This document shows, piece by piece, positions 18,073 to 27,815 of a DNA stretch of 64,000 nucleotides. A model generated the notes under the pieces. That model searched no databases. It had not been told where the DNA came from and saw nothing but the letters and a program-made list of their open reading frames with translations. Numbering within the stretch: position 1 is the first letter of the stretch; every line of letters starts with the position of its first letter. Made by a program: the position numbers and the translations under genes. This DNA comes from Methylomonas methanica MC09 (lineage in GTDB: Bacteria > Pseudomonadota > Gammaproteobacteria > Methylococcales > Methylomonadaceae): positions 2,666,001-2,730,000 of the forward strand of contig NC_015572.1 of NCBI RefSeq assembly GCF_000214665.1, in the 5' to 3' direction.

Positions 18073-18479
18073 ACTCCACCCTAACCGGCGTTTTACCCTT
18101 GTCGAAAAACAACAAATCCAGCAAACGCTCTTTTTATTCAAATCTAGTTCATAGTTTTAAACTTGCAAGGTTGACAGTAGATTAAGATTTAATGAAAGAA
18201 ACCGCCGCGATATGCCGCTGAAATTTTGAATACTCTAACCCTAAGCATGAGTTACGGTTAGCGATTTCTGGCATATTTTTTGACGATGTAACGTTTATTT
18301 CGAGCCGGCCTGATATTTTAAAAATCGCCACCGAATCCGATTTTTCCTGCTCAAGCCCTCTGGGGCAATTTGGCGTTAACAAGCTAAGCCGGGTTGCGCC
18401 GCATGCGGGTTTAATTGATCCGGCGCCTTTGCTAATTATTCTTGTGTGACCACTTTGCCCGGTCGCGTTCGACAGTTCC
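18073..18479. other. Intergenic region upstream of the CIS operon
   Basis: About 400 nt, more AT-rich than the flanking genes. It holds the weak promoter candidate above. A 66-codon minus-strand frame at 18182-18382 has no ribosome site or recognisable protein pattern and was not called. I see no clear inverted repeat, sigma-54 box or RNA gene. Confidence 0.5.
18141..18168 (-). promoter_or_regulatory. Possible sigma-70 promoter of the CIS operon
   Basis: On the minus strand, TTGCAA at 18168-18163 and TAGATT at 18146-18141 are spaced by 16 nt. They lie about 70 nt before the start of the cap gene in an AT-rich stretch. Both boxes are imperfect, so this is a suggestion only. Confidence 0.25.
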
Positions 18480-18929
18480 TTAACCGTGTAAGCTTACTGA
18501 TACCAATACCGGCGTGCGTAGCACGAAATAGTCGGATGTCACGCGTATCAATGCATTGACTTTGGGTTCAGCGAGAATCTTTTGCTTGCCCCCACCGAAT
18601 GTCTTAACCACCACCTTGCTAATGGATGAGTCAGCCAAATCCAAATAATCGGCACTCTTGTTGAACTGAAACTCCATAATATTCGAGCCGTACAACTGCG
18701 CCTCGCTAAGCTTGTTCGTCAGGTAGATACCGGGACCGTAGACGGCCGTTCCCCCCAATGCTTGTTGGCAATATAACGCGCGGAATGCCTGCTCGCTATG
18801 CCACCCATACCTCTGAATGATCTGCACGGCAAAGTCCTCATTATTCGTTCCGGAATACAGGGTTTGAAACTGCACAGGGACTATCGTCATAAACAGGTTG
18901 CGCAGGTTATTGATTTCTTCGTCGGTCAT
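18480..18929 (-). CDS. PARP-like ADP-ribosyltransferase-fold protein, candidate CIS cargo
   Basis: A 149-aa protein with GGAG ahead of its ATG. The core matches the outline of the diphtheria-toxin/PARP class of ADP-ribosyltransferases: LYSGTN (residues 24-29) in place of the usual LxHGT strand, VYGPGIYLTNKLSEAQLYG (64-81) equivalent to the GxGIYFAxxxSKSxxY strand-helix, and SDYFVLRTPVLVSVSL (132-147) like the ExVVYxxxQxxxxYL strand with the catalytic Glu. In this reading the H-Y-E triad would be Ser26, Tyr69 and Asp133, so activity is doubtful or altered. It lies about 400 nt upstream of the CIS operon in the same orientation, a position where effectors are often found. The fold and the cargo role are both inferences. 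Confidence 0.55.
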   Translation of the reverse strand: MTDEEINNLRNLFMTIVPVQFQTLYSGTNNEDFAVQIIQRYGWHSEQAFRALYCQQALGGTAVYGPGIYLTNKLSEAQLYGSNIMEFQFNKSADYLDLADSSISKVVVKTFGGGKQKILAEPKVNALIRVTSDYFVLRTPVLVSVSLHG

Positions 18930-19090
18930 GAGTTACTCCGCTAGACGGGTGGTACATTGATAAGGATTCCAAACATATGCAAGGGCAACTGAGTTTGGTA
19001 CACGTACCCGGTAATTGCAAGATGGCAATATAGGACCTACCCCATCACCGAACGCGGCAAAAATAGCTATACGATAGTTTTGTTAAACAT

Positions 19091-19339
19091 TTACTGGCCC
19101 ATAATTTTTAAAGCAATGTATGGTGCAACCATGAAAACCAATGTCATCACCTTATAATTGCTCAAAAAATCAAAATACTTATAACTTAATTCCTTTTCAT
19201 CCATATTAAATAGCTTGCCGTGAATAGATGATACTGTACCTCTCATAAACATAAGAATTAAGGTCGCAAATAAAAGATAACCAATATTGATTACCGATGC
19301 CCATCCTAATAACTCGGTTAATTGTGAAATAGTGATCAT
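19091..19339 (-). CDS. DUF6868-like small membrane protein
   Basis: An 82-aa protein with a strong AGGAGGG ribosome site. It has two hydrophobic segments (residues ~14-33, VINIGYLLFATLILMF, and ~64-80, VMTLVFMVAPYIALKIM) and between them the HGKLFNMDEKELSYKYFDFLSNYK loop. The pattern 'LLGW.SVIN.G.L' at the start and 'PYIALKIM' at the end fits the DUF6868 family of short inner-membrane proteins. No function is known to me. It stands alone with intergenic DNA on both sides. Confidence 0.75.
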   Translation of the reverse strand: MITISQLTELLGWASVINIGYLLFATLILMFMRGTVSSIHGKLFNMDEKELSYKYFDFLSNYKVMTLVFMVAPYIALKIMGQ

Positions 19340-19925
19340 GACTTTTCCCTCCTACTATTAAATTATTTATGGCATGTGTTTAACGTAAAACCATAGGGCG
19401 CGTAATCGCGAGGATATTCCTTCCGAGCGCCGTTCAGCTTGAGGTTTAAGGAATTTTCAATTATTAAATTAATATCTTTAGAGATTTACCTGAGAGGAAT
19501 TTTGAGGTCAGGTTTTTCCTTTTGCAATCATTAATTTAAAAAACAGTAACAGGTTATTGCGTATTGACTGATTGAAAGACCTGCCCCCGGCTGCGCTGTT
19601 TTGCCTGAAGTTAATCAATAGTGGCAGTATAGTAGAAATTTAATTTTACTCTGACCCCAGTTATTATCAAAATTCCGCTGCCTTGGCTTTCCCGGCTTTC
19701 TTGCCGGGAAGCGTTGCCGGGTTAATGCTCCTATTTGTGACGTAAACCGTTCGTTTCCAAGCTTCAATCGCGGAATAAGTGTCCGCCCCACCTGTTTTTT
19801 CGAATGACGGCCGTTTCAATCCAGTTACCATGGCGTATCAACTGAAACAAGTTGTGACGCATTTCGTGAAGCAGTTCAGCAAGTATGCTAAATTTGCAAC
19901 ATCATGAAACAATCCCACTACCGCC
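19340..19925. other. Intergenic region with a GC-rich hairpin
   Basis: About 590 nt between the DUF6868 gene and the sigma-54 regulator. The one clear structure is CCCGGC-TTTCTT-GCCGGG at 19691-19708, a 6-bp stem. It is not followed by a T run, so it may be a REP-type element rather than a terminator. I see no open frame with a ribosome site. Confidence 0.45.
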
Positions 19926-21281
19926 ATGAGCCAATCCTCGCCGTTTTTTAATCGCTGGCTAAGCCAAATTGGCCCGGACCAGGTCATTACCATCCTCACC
20001 GACTTGGTTGACGCCGGTGCGGTGTTTGCGGTGGATGCCGGCGGTAAAATTCTGTTCTGGAGTAAGGGGGCGGAAAAACTGTTCGGTTTAAGCGCCGAAG
20101 CGGTAATCGGCAAAGTCTGTACCGAAGCTTTAAATTGTGACGAAGGCCGCGACCCTTGCGGGCTGGCGGAACATGGCGTGATTAAAGACCAATTGGTGAA
20201 ATTGCGCCGCCCCGACGGCAACACGCTTAACTGCTATCGCACCGCAAGGGCTTTTTTCGCCGCCGACGGTCAGTTCGCGGGCGCATTGGAGTTTCTGCAA
20301 CCGCGTGCCGCAACCGCGCCCAGCGCCAAGTCGTTAACCGATAGCGACAGTTTTCACGGCATTTTGTCCCGTGATCCCACCATGCAGGAAGCGATAAAAA
20401 TTATTCGCAATGTGGCGGAAACCGAAGCGACCGTCCTGATTCGCGGCGAATCCGGCACCGGGAAGGAATTGGTGGCGCAAGCCTTACATCAGGAAAGTAG
20501 CCGCAGCAATAAACCGTTTTTGGCCATCAACTGTGCGGCGCTGACACCCAGCCTGTTGGAAAGCGAGCTATTCGGCCACGTAAAAGGCGCATTTACCGGC
20601 GCCATGCGCAACCATGCCGGCCTGTTTCAGCGTGCGAATGGCGGCACCTTATTTTTGGACGAGGTAGCGGAATTGCCGCTGGAACTGCAGGCCAAGTTGT
20701 TGCGAGTGCTGCAGGAACAAAGCTTTATTCCGGTGGGTGCCGATGCCGCCATTAGTGTCGATGTGCGCATCATCGCCGCCACGCACCGATCGTTACGCGA
20801 GGAAGTCAAAGCCGGACGATTTAGGGAAGATTTGATGTACCGGCTGCGGGTGGTGCCGGTGTTTTTGCCGCCGTTGCGGGAAAGGCGTCAGGATGTAAAC
20901 CTGTTGTTATGGCAATGCATACAACAGCATAACCAGCACGGCCCGCGCCATGTCGACAGCATTGCCCCGGAAGCCATGCGCCGCCTGCTGGATTACCGCT
21001 GGCCGGGTAACGTCAGAGAATTAAAAAACGTGGTCGAATACGCGTTCGCCGTGGGTCGGGGTAATGAAATCACCTTGGACGACTTACCGCCGGAGTTTCG
21101 GGAACCGGCCGCCGCGCACCGCACAGACCTGCCACTCTTCACCGGCAATCGGCGCGTCAATGAAGCCGATTCGATCCGCGAGGCCCTGCAAACCGCCGGC
21201 GGCCACCTGGAAACCGCCGCAGACCTGCTCGGCATGAGTCGGGCCACCTTTTGGCGTAAACGTAAAAAATACGGTCTTTAA
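19926..21281 (+). CDS. Sigma-54-dependent transcriptional activator with PAS domain
   Basis: A 451-aa protein with three parts: a PAS sensor domain (about residues 20-130, VDAGAVFAVDAGGKILFWSKGAEKLFG), an AAA+ domain (about 140-375), and a Fis-type helix-turn-helix (about 405-450, HLETAADLLGMSRATFWRKRKKYG). The AAA+ part has the Walker A GESGTGKE near residue 175, the sigma-54 contact loop GAFTGA near residue 221, and LFLDEV as Walker B. There is no receiver domain, so sensing is likely through the PAS domain. The PAS stretch contains CNxDEGRDPCGL, a Cys-containing loop that might sense redox or bind a cofactor. The target is not visible; no sigma-54 promoter was found nearby. Confidence 0.92.
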   Translation: MSQSSPFFNRWLSQIGPDQVITILTDLVDAGAVFAVDAGGKILFWSKGAEKLFGLSAEAVIGKVCTEALNCDEGRDPCGLAEHGVIKDQLVKLRRPDGNTLNCYRTARAFFAADGQFAGALEFLQPRAATAPSAKSLTDSDSFHGILSRDPTMQEAIKIIRNVAETEATVLIRGESGTGKELVAQALHQESSRSNKPFLAINCAALTPSLLESELFGHVKGAFTGAMRNHAGLFQRANGGTLFLDEVAELPLELQAKLLRVLQEQSFIPVGADAAISVDVRIIAATHRSLREEVKAGRFREDLMYRLRVVPVFLPPLRERRQDVNLLLWQCIQQHNQHGPRHVDSIAPEAMRRLLDYRWPGNVRELKNVVEYAFAVGRGNEITLDDLPPEFREPAAAHRTDLPLFTGNRRVNEADSIREALQTAGGHLETAADLLGMSRATFWRKRKKYGL

Positions 21282-22141
21282 TGAATGTCCGTAGCGGGCG
21301 ATAGTTCGGACGAAAACAGTGACCAGACCGGTACCGCCTCCGCAGGCAGAGGCGCCAGTCGGCCCAATTCGACCCATTGATTATCCGGGGTATGAAAATC
21401 CGAGCCGACCGACCCAAGCAGCTGGTGCTTGCGGACAAACTGTAAACTCAAGCGAATGTCATCCACCGACGCCCGGCCCGTGACAACCTCCACGCCCTGC
21501 CCGCCGGCCTGTTTAAAGGCTGCAAGCGCTTTGTTCATCCATTTTAAACTCAGTTTGTAGCGTAAGGGATGCGCCAATACGGCAATGCCGCCCGCCGCAC
21601 GAATCCAACTAACCACATCGTCCAGACCGGCCCATTGGGTGGGAACGAATGCCGGCTTGCCCTTGCTGAGGTAACGGTCGAAGGCGTCTTGCTGCGTTGC
21701 GACATAGCCATGCGCAACCAGAAAATCGGCAAAATGCGAGCGGGTGATTTCGCCGTTTCCCGCCGCCTGTGTCACGGCTTCGTAGGCTCCGGCGATGCCT
21801 TTTTTTTGCAGTTTTTCGGCCATTTTCAGCGCCCGTTGTTCGCGTAAGACTTGTTGATTGGCAAGTCCTTCCACCAGCATCGGCTGCTCGGCGTCGATAT
21901 TCAAACCGATTATGTGCAGGCATTGATTGGCGTAAATGGCGGACAATTCGATGCCGGGAATGAAGCGTATGCCGCAATCTTCGGCCGTTTGCGCGGCTTC
22001 CTGTAAACCAGCCGTGGTGTCGTGGTCGGTCAGGGCCAGCGCCGTCACGCCTTGGCCGTGAGCGCGCCGCACCACTTCGGCGGGTGCCAATGCGCCGTCG
22101 GACGCCGTGGAGTGACAATGTAAATCGTACTTGTCCTGCAT
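21278..22141 (-). CDS. PHP-domain phosphoesterase (Rnm/YciV-like exonuclease)
   Basis: A 287-aa protein of the PHP family. Metal ligands are visible: HCHSTASDG at residues 8-16, then LTDHDT around 38-43, GIELS around 64-68, LAHPLRY around 188 and SDFHTPD around 247. The length and order match the YciV/TrpH group, characterised in E. coli as a 5'-3' exoribonuclease (Rnm) that trims 5S/23S rRNA ends. The gene overlaps the start of the ABC exporter gene's stop (TAATG), so both are co-translated. Its 3' end overlaps the convergent sigma-54 regulator by 4 nt. Confidence 0.85.
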   Translation of the reverse strand: MQDKYDLHCHSTASDGALAPAEVVRRAHGQGVTALALTDHDTTAGLQEAAQTAEDCGIRFIPGIELSAIYANQCLHIIGLNIDAEQPMLVEGLANQQVLREQRALKMAEKLQKKGIAGAYEAVTQAAGNGEITRSHFADFLVAHGYVATQQDAFDRYLSKGKPAFVPTQWAGLDDVVSWIRAAGGIAVLAHPLRYKLSLKWMNKALAAFKQAGGQGVEVVTGRASVDDIRLSLQFVRKHQLLGSVGSDFHTPDNQWVELGRLAPLPAEAVPVWSLFSSELSPATDIH

Positions 22142-23937
22142 TATTGATATTCACCGTAAAGTTTTGCATACAAGCCGTTTTGCTGAATCAGGGCCTCGTG
22201 CCGGCCCTGTTCGCAAATTTGCCCTTCTTCGAACACGTAGACATGCTCAGCTTGTTTGACCGCGCTGAGGCGATGAGCAATGATGATAGTGGTTCTGCCG
22301 TTTAAAAATTCGCTCAAGGCATGGTGTAGCTTGTACTCGGTTTCGCTATCCAGGGCCGAAGTGGCTTCGTCCAGGATGACGACAGAAGGCTTGCTGACTA
22401 TCATACGCGCAATTGCCATACGCTGCCGTTGGCCGCCGGATAAACGCATGCCCTGCCGCCCCACTACGGTATCCAAACCGTTTTCCAGTTCGGCCACGGT
22501 GGCTTTCAATTGCGCCAGTTCCAGCGCATACCACAGCTCGCCGTCCTCGATATCGCGCCCCAGAGTCAGATTGGCCCGAATAGTGTCATTCAACAAGGCA
22601 GGATGCTGCAATACCGTGGCGACGTGTTCGCGCACCACATCCAGACCGATCCGGTTTATCGGTACGCCGTCGAAGTAAATCATGCCTTTATTGGGCGGAT
22701 AAAGACCGATCAAGGTTTGCGCCAGGGTGGATTTACCGCCGCCGCTGGCGCCTACCAAGGCAATTTTTTCACCGGCTTTTATGTTCAGATTAATGCCGTT
22801 CAGCACCGGTTCGTCCTTGTAACTGAAATGTAAATTTCTGACGGTAACCGAGACGGTTTTTTTTGCCGTAAACGGATTTTCCTCGTGCGGGTATTCCGGT
22901 TCCCGTTGCAGCAGCGTCAGCTGGTTGATTCTGGAAATCGCCGCCTTGGCGGCGTAAAAGGCCTGCTGAATTCCCAGAATTTCCTGCACAGGCGCCATCA
23001 TGAACCATAAATAGCCGAACACGGCCAACATTTGCCCGATGCTGAGATCGGAATACAACACCGTCAACATGGCGGTGGCGCGAAAAATGTCAAACCCGAA
23101 CAGAAACGTCAGAAAACTTAGGCGGATTGCCGCGTCGCTTTTCCAGGCAAACACAGTGGAATGGTTTTTCACCGCCAACGCACTGTTGATCAGTTGCCGG
23201 CAGTAATGTTCCTCGCGGTTACTGGCGCGAATCTGATTGATGGCTTCCAGCGTTTCGCTCAAGGCCTGCTGAAACACGCTGTATGCCTTGTTTTCATTGG
23301 CTTTTAAATCCTTGATTTTCGAGCCTATGGATTTGGCGAAATAGATCACCACCGGATTTAAAAATATGATGAACAAACCCAGCTGCCAATGCATCCACAG
23401 CAAGATCACCGCCGTACCCAGCACCGTTAAACAAGCCACCAGCAGTTTGCTGATGGTGGTGCCGATAAAGTTATCCAGGGTATCCAGATCGGTCACCATA
23501 TGCGCCGTCACGGTACCGCTACCGAGGCTTTCGTATTCCGACATCGAAATATGTTGCAATTGGTGCACCAGACTCTTGCGTATCCGGAAGATCACGTCCT
23601 TGGCGATATTGGAAAACTGCCGGGTTTGGATGATATTTAAAATCAATGAAAACAGGCGCAGCAACAAGCTGACCAGCAACACCCCGGCGATATAGACGAT
23701 GGGTTGTTGCCAATCCGGGGGTAAAAACGGATTAACGGTATGCAACACCAAACCCGGATGATGGAGCAACACCTCATCCACCAGCAAGGGCATTAACAAG
23801 GGTACCGGCACGCTGGCCAGAGTAGCCAACACGGCAATGATATGCCCCGCCACCAAATGTTTTTTATGCTGTAAGGCTATGCGAAGAATGTAATGCCAGG
23901 AATAGTGGGGTTTGCCGGACGAGTATGGTTTTTTCAA
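22141..23937 (-). CDS. ABC exporter, fused permease and ATPase
   Basis: A 598-aa half-transporter: a six-helix type IV exporter membrane domain (about residues 20-310) followed by the ATPase. The Walker A GASGGGKST sits near residue 396, the signature LSGGQRQRM near 497 and the Walker B VVILDEATSALD near 517, with IIAHRL as the switch. It would work as a homodimer in the inner membrane, of the MsbA-like or multidrug type. The substrate cannot be told from the sequence. It is the first gene of a two-gene unit with the PHP exonuclease. Confidence 0.9.
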   Translation of the reverse strand: MKKPYSSGKPHYSWHYILRIALQHKKHLVAGHIIAVLATLASVPVPLLMPLLVDEVLLHHPGLVLHTVNPFLPPDWQQPIVYIAGVLLVSLLLRLFSLILNIIQTRQFSNIAKDVIFRIRKSLVHQLQHISMSEYESLGSGTVTAHMVTDLDTLDNFIGTTISKLLVACLTVLGTAVILLWMHWQLGLFIIFLNPVVIYFAKSIGSKIKDLKANENKAYSVFQQALSETLEAINQIRASNREEHYCRQLINSALAVKNHSTVFAWKSDAAIRLSFLTFLFGFDIFRATAMLTVLYSDLSIGQMLAVFGYLWFMMAPVQEILGIQQAFYAAKAAISRINQLTLLQREPEYPHEENPFTAKKTVSVTVRNLHFSYKDEPVLNGINLNIKAGEKIALVGASGGGKSTLAQTLIGLYPPNKGMIYFDGVPINRIGLDVVREHVATVLQHPALLNDTIRANLTLGRDIEDGELWYALELAQLKATVAELENGLDTVVGRQGMRLSGGQRQRMAIARMIVSKPSVVILDEATSALDSETEYKLHHALSEFLNGRTTIIIAHRLSAVKQAEHVYVFEEGQICEQGRHEALIQQNGLYAKLYGEYQ

Positions 23938-24028
23938 AGTTTAAGCATAATAGGTTGGTCTAACGGGATTATAATGGTTTATGTTTTTGGCAAAAACCAT
24001 TCCGGCTATGCGCTTATCGAGGGATTCT

Positions 24029-25945
24029 ATGACGTTCGCCACCCGCTTGCTACTGCTGATCAACCTGCTGGCGTTCAGCATTTCGGCTGGAGCAGGCACC
24101 GAGCGCAGCCTGCGGGCAATGCGCACCACCTTTTTACAAGCTGAACAATACATCAAACAAGACCGCGAAAACGACTATTTTGCGTTGGCGGATACGTTAA
24201 AAACCTATCCGCTCTATCCCTACCTGCAATACCAATGGCTGATTAAACACCTGGATGACGAAAAATCCGTGCAGGCATTTTTATTGGAAAATGCCAACAG
24301 CCGCTATGCGCCGTTACTGCATCGAAAATGGATGGCGCATCTCGGCCGGCAGCAACAATGGCGTTCTTTTATCAATTTTTACAACAATAGCAATGATACG
24401 GAATTACAGTGCTATTTTGCCCAGGCGCAATATGTAAACGGCGAACAGCAAGCCGCGTTGGAAAGCGCCAAAAAATTCTGGTTGAGCGGTAAAACCCTGC
24501 CCGCGGCCTGCGATGCCTTATTCGATAAACTAAAACTCTCAGTGCAATTATCCGCCGATTTAGTCTGGCAACGCTTTCAGGCTGCCCTGAAACAAAATAA
24601 TACGGCTTTGGCCCGGCAGCTGCTGCCTTTGTTTAATCAGCATGATCGCACATGGGCTGAGCAATGGCTCAAGCTGCATGACCAACCGCAACAAGTCAAA
24701 CAAAGCGTGGATTGGCGACGCCATAACCCGCAAGCCGGACTGATGTTTGCCCACGCCGTAACTCGCTGGCTGGAAAGCGACCCGCAGGCCGCGCTTGCGG
24801 TATGGGACGCACAAAAACACTATTTTAAAATCCCGCCCGCAGTGGCAACCGATACCGAAAAACGCCTGGGTATGGCCCTGGCCTTCCGGCGCGACAAACG
24901 CGCTTACGCCAAACTGGCCAAATTTGCCGGCAGCGATACCGCTGCACAGGAATGGCGGGTGCGTGCCGCGCTAAATCAACAACTATGGCCGCAAGTGCTG
25001 ACGGCGATTGCAGCCTTAAACGAAACCGCCCGGCAGGACGATAAATGGCAATATTGGCAAGCCAGAGCATTGGCCGCAACCGGTCGCGGGCAACAAGCCA
25101 CGTCCCAATTCCAAGCCATCGCCGCGCATCGCAGTTATTACGGTTTTCTGGCCGCCGCTTATTTGCAACAGGATATTAACTTAAACCATCAGCCGGTTAT
25201 CGTTACCGAACGGGAAGTTGCAACCTTAAGAGAATCCGCCGAATTTCAAGTCATAGATGAATTGTTAGCCATCGATCGTAAACCGGAAGCTGTTAGACAA
25301 TGGTGGCACGCTATCGCCGACTTGGATAACCACCGGATGCAAGTCGCCGCCAAACTGGCGCAAAGCTGGCAATGGCCGTCAATGACTATTTTCACCTTGG
25401 CCAAGGCTCGGCATTGGGACGATATGGAATTGCGCTTCCCTTTATGGTTTAACAGCCAAATTCAAACCAACGCAGAGCGAAATCAGCTCGATCCCGCGCT
25501 GGTATTTGCGTTAATCAGGCAAGAAAGCGCATTCGACGAATTTGCCGGCTCTTCCGCTGGTGCGATCGGCTTGATGCAAGTCATGCCCAAAACAGCCAAG
25601 CAAATTGCCGGCGAACTTAAGCAAAACTGGCATAACGATTTCAATTTAACCAATCCCGACATTAACATCCGCTACGGCAGTTATTATTTCAAAAAAGTGC
25701 TGGACCAATTCGACGGCCATTTTGTATTAGCCGCGGCCGCTTACAACGCGGGCGCCAATCGCATCGCGCAATGGCTGCCCAAAAATCAATCGTTACCGGC
25801 CGATATTTGGATAGAAACCATACCGTACAAAGAGACTCGCGGCTATGTATCATCGGTGCTGATGTACGCTTTAATCTATCAGGAACGACTACAGCGAAAC
25901 AGCTTGAAAACAGCGGAATTACTGCGAAAAATAAATCCCGGCTAA
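24029..25945 (+). CDS. slt: Soluble lytic murein transglycosylase (Slt70-like)
   Basis: A 638-aa periplasmic protein. I chose ATG at 24029 (MTFATRLLLLINLLAFSISAGA) because a signal peptide follows directly and GAGGG lies 6 nt upstream; the frame opens earlier, at 23981. Residues ~30-440 form the helical superhelix U/L domain typical of Slt70, and the catalytic domain starts near 485. The catalytic Glu is in ALIRQESAFDEFAGSSAGAIGLMQVMP (about residue 499), followed by NIRYGSYYFKKVLDQFDG and AAYNAGANRIAQWLP. The enzyme cleaves MurNAc-GlcNAc bonds and makes anhydromuropeptides. Confidence 0.93.
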   Translation: MTFATRLLLLINLLAFSISAGAGTERSLRAMRTTFLQAEQYIKQDRENDYFALADTLKTYPLYPYLQYQWLIKHLDDEKSVQAFLLENANSRYAPLLHRKWMAHLGRQQQWRSFINFYNNSNDTELQCYFAQAQYVNGEQQAALESAKKFWLSGKTLPAACDALFDKLKLSVQLSADLVWQRFQAALKQNNTALARQLLPLFNQHDRTWAEQWLKLHDQPQQVKQSVDWRRHNPQAGLMFAHAVTRWLESDPQAALAVWDAQKHYFKIPPAVATDTEKRLGMALAFRRDKRAYAKLAKFAGSDTAAQEWRVRAALNQQLWPQVLTAIAALNETARQDDKWQYWQARALAATGRGQQATSQFQAIAAHRSYYGFLAAAYLQQDINLNHQPVIVTEREVATLRESAEFQVIDELLAIDRKPEAVRQWWHAIADLDNHRMQVAAKLAQSWQWPSMTIFTLAKARHWDDMELRFPLWFNSQIQTNAERNQLDPALVFALIRQESAFDEFAGSSAGAIGLMQVMPKTAKQIAGELKQNWHNDFNLTNPDINIRYGSYYFKKVLDQFDGHFVLAAAAYNAGANRIAQWLPKNQSLPADIWIETIPYKETRGYVSSVLMYALIYQERLQRNSLKTAELLRKINPG

Positions 25946-26021
25946 AAATTGAGCTGATTTTTTAACCCGACTATTGGATAATGGGCGGAGTTTTCAGCTT
26001 ATTTACCAGGTAAAGATTTCA

Positions 26022-26537
26022 ATGGAGAAACAGCACAGTTTCACGCGCGAAGAATTATTGATGTCCGGTCGCGGCGAATTATACGGCCCCAAAAACGCGC
26101 AACTGCCCCTCCCCCCCATGCTGATGATGGACCGCATCACGCATATGTCGGACGAAGGCGGCAAGTACGGCAAGGGCGAAATCATTGCTGAACTGGATAT
26201 CACGCCCGACCTATGGTTCTTCGATTGCCACTTCCAGGGCGACCCGGTTATGCCCGGCTGTTTGGGACTGGACGCCATGTGGCAACTGGTGGGCTTCTAT
26301 CTGTGCTGGATGGGCGGCCCAGGCAAAGGCCGCGCTTTAGGGTGCGGCGAAGTCAAATTTACCGGACAAGTCCTGCCCACCGCCAAAAAAGTCGTCTACA
26401 AAATCGACCTGAAACGGGTGATTTTGCGCAAACTGGTGATGGGTATCGCCGACGCCACCATGGAAGTGGACGGCAAACAAATTTATGAAGCCACCGATTT
26501 ACGGGTTGGCTTGTTCACTTCTACACAAGATTTTTAA
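26022..26537 (+). CDS. fabA: 3-hydroxydecanoyl-ACP dehydratase/isomerase
   Basis: A 171-aa protein matching FabA in length and sequence. The start [22 protein letters not shown] at 26022 is the family start; the frame is open from 25974. The active-site His is in [21 protein letters not shown], and the Asp in the same stretch (GLDAMWQ) is the partner. The enzyme dehydrates 3-hydroxydecanoyl-ACP and isomerises the trans-2 to the cis-3 product, the branch point to unsaturated fatty acids. It is followed 9 nt later by fabB, the conserved anaerobic unsaturated fatty acid pair of proteobacteria. Confidence 0.97.
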   Translation: MEKQHSFTREELLMSGRGELYGPKNAQLPLPPMLMMDRITHMSDEGGKYGKGEIIAELDITPDLWFFDCHFQGDPVMPGCLGLDAMWQLVGFYLCWMGGPGKGRALGCGEVKFTGQVLPTAKKVVYKIDLKRVILRKLVMGIADATMEVDGKQIYEATDLRVGLFTSTQDF

Positions 26538-26546
26538 GGATCCATC

Positions 26547-27767
26547 ATGAGACGCGCGGTTGTAACAGGTTTAGGCATAGTCTCCAGCATCGGTAATAAC
26601 AGGGATGAAGTCGTGGCGTCGCTCAAAGCCGGACGCTCTGGTGTGGTACATGCCGACGTTTATCAGGAACTGGGTTTCAGAAGCCATGTACACGCGCCGG
26701 TCAATTTGAATCTGGATGACGTTATCGACCGGAAAATCAAACGTTTCATGGGCGACGGCGCCGCATACAACTATGTGGCCATGGCGCAAGCCATCGCCGA
26801 CTCCGGTCTGGAGGAGGATCAAGTTTCGAATGTCCGTACCGGTCTGGTGATGGGTTCCGGTGGGCCTTCCACAGCCAACGTGGTGGACGCTGCCGACATC
26901 CTGCGCTCGAAAGGCGTTAAAAAAGTCGGCCCCTATATGGTGCCGCGTGCCATGTCCAGTACCAATACCGCCTGTCTGGCCACGCCTTATAAAATCAAGG
27001 GCGTCAACTACAGCATCAGCTCCGCTTGCGCAACCAGCGCGCATTGTATCGGCCACGCCATGGAATTGATCCAGCTAAATAAACAAGACGTTGTGTTTGC
27101 CGGCGGCGGCGAAGAACTGCACTGGACCATGTCGGTATTGTTCGACGCCATGGGTGCACTGTCGTCAAAATATAACGACGCACCGGCAACGGCTTCCCGT
27201 CCTTACGATGTCACCCGCGACGGTTTTGTGATTTCCGGCGGCGGCGGCGTGCTGGTCATCGAAGAGCTGGAGCATGCCAAAGCCCGCGGCGCCAAAATAT
27301 ACGCCGAATTGGTCGGCTACGGTGCGACTTCCGATGGTTACGACATGGTGCAACCGTCCGGCGAAGGTGCCGTGCGCTGCATGCAGCAAGCCATGGCCAC
27401 CGTTGACGGCAAAATCGATTACATCAATGCCCACGGCACCAGCACGCCGGTGGGCGACACGCGCGAACTGGAAGCCTTGCGCAATGTGTTCGGCGCCGAG
27501 AACGTGCCGGCGGTCAGCTCCACCAAATCGTTGACCGGCCATGCTTTGGGCGCCGCTGGCGTCAATGAAGCGATTTATTCCTTATTGATGATGCAAGAAA
27601 GTTTTCTCAGCGCCTCCGCCAACATTACCGAGTTGGATCCGCAAGCGGCCGGCATACCCATCGTCCGCGACCTGCAGGAAAATGTGACCTTAAACACCAT
27701 CATGTCCAACAGTTTCGGCTTTGGCGGCACCAATGCCACGCTGATCTTCCAGCGTTATAACGGTTAA
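26547..27767 (+). CDS. fabB: 3-oxoacyl-ACP synthase I
   Basis: A 406-aa condensing enzyme. The Cys-His-His triad is visible: [12 protein letters not shown] (Cys near residue 162), [11 protein letters not shown] (His) and [14 protein letters not shown] (His), with [14 protein letters not shown] at the end. It elongates the cis-3-decenoyl-ACP made by FabA, so the pair sets unsaturated fatty acid content. Its start has an AAGGATCC ribosome site 9 nt after fabA. FabR- or FadR-type operators were not recognised upstream. Confidence 0.97.
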   Translation: MRRAVVTGLGIVSSIGNNRDEVVASLKAGRSGVVHADVYQELGFRSHVHAPVNLNLDDVIDRKIKRFMGDGAAYNYVAMAQAIADSGLEEDQVSNVRTGLVMGSGGPSTANVVDAADILRSKGVKKVGPYMVPRAMSSTNTACLATPYKIKGVNYSISSACATSAHCIGHAMELIQLNKQDVVFAGGGEELHWTMSVLFDAMGALSSKYNDAPATASRPYDVTRDGFVISGGGGVLVIEELEHAKARGAKIYAELVGYGATSDGYDMVQPSGEGAVRCMQQAMATVDGKIDYINAHGTSTPVGDTRELEALRNVFGAENVPAVSSTKSLTGHALGAAGVNEAIYSLLMMQESFLSASANITELDPQAAGIPIVRDLQENVTLNTIMSNSFGFGGTNATLIFQRYNG

Positions 27768-27775
27768 TCCTTCGT

Positions 27776-27798
27776 AGCCGGAGCCATTAGCTCCGGCT
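27776..27798 (+). terminator. Hairpin between fabB and ttcA
   Basis: A perfect 9-bp inverted repeat AGCCGGAGC-CATTA-GCTCCGGCT lies just after fabB. There is no T run, so it may be a weak or Rho-aided terminator, or a 3' stabiliser of the fabAB transcript. Confidence 0.4.
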
Positions 27799-27815
27799 GC
27801 CTGCCTCATTAAGCA

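Noticed and set aside
18182..18382. A 66-aa minus-strand frame upstream of the CIS operon
   Set aside because: No ribosome site, no protein-like pattern, and it lies in AT-rich intergenic DNA.
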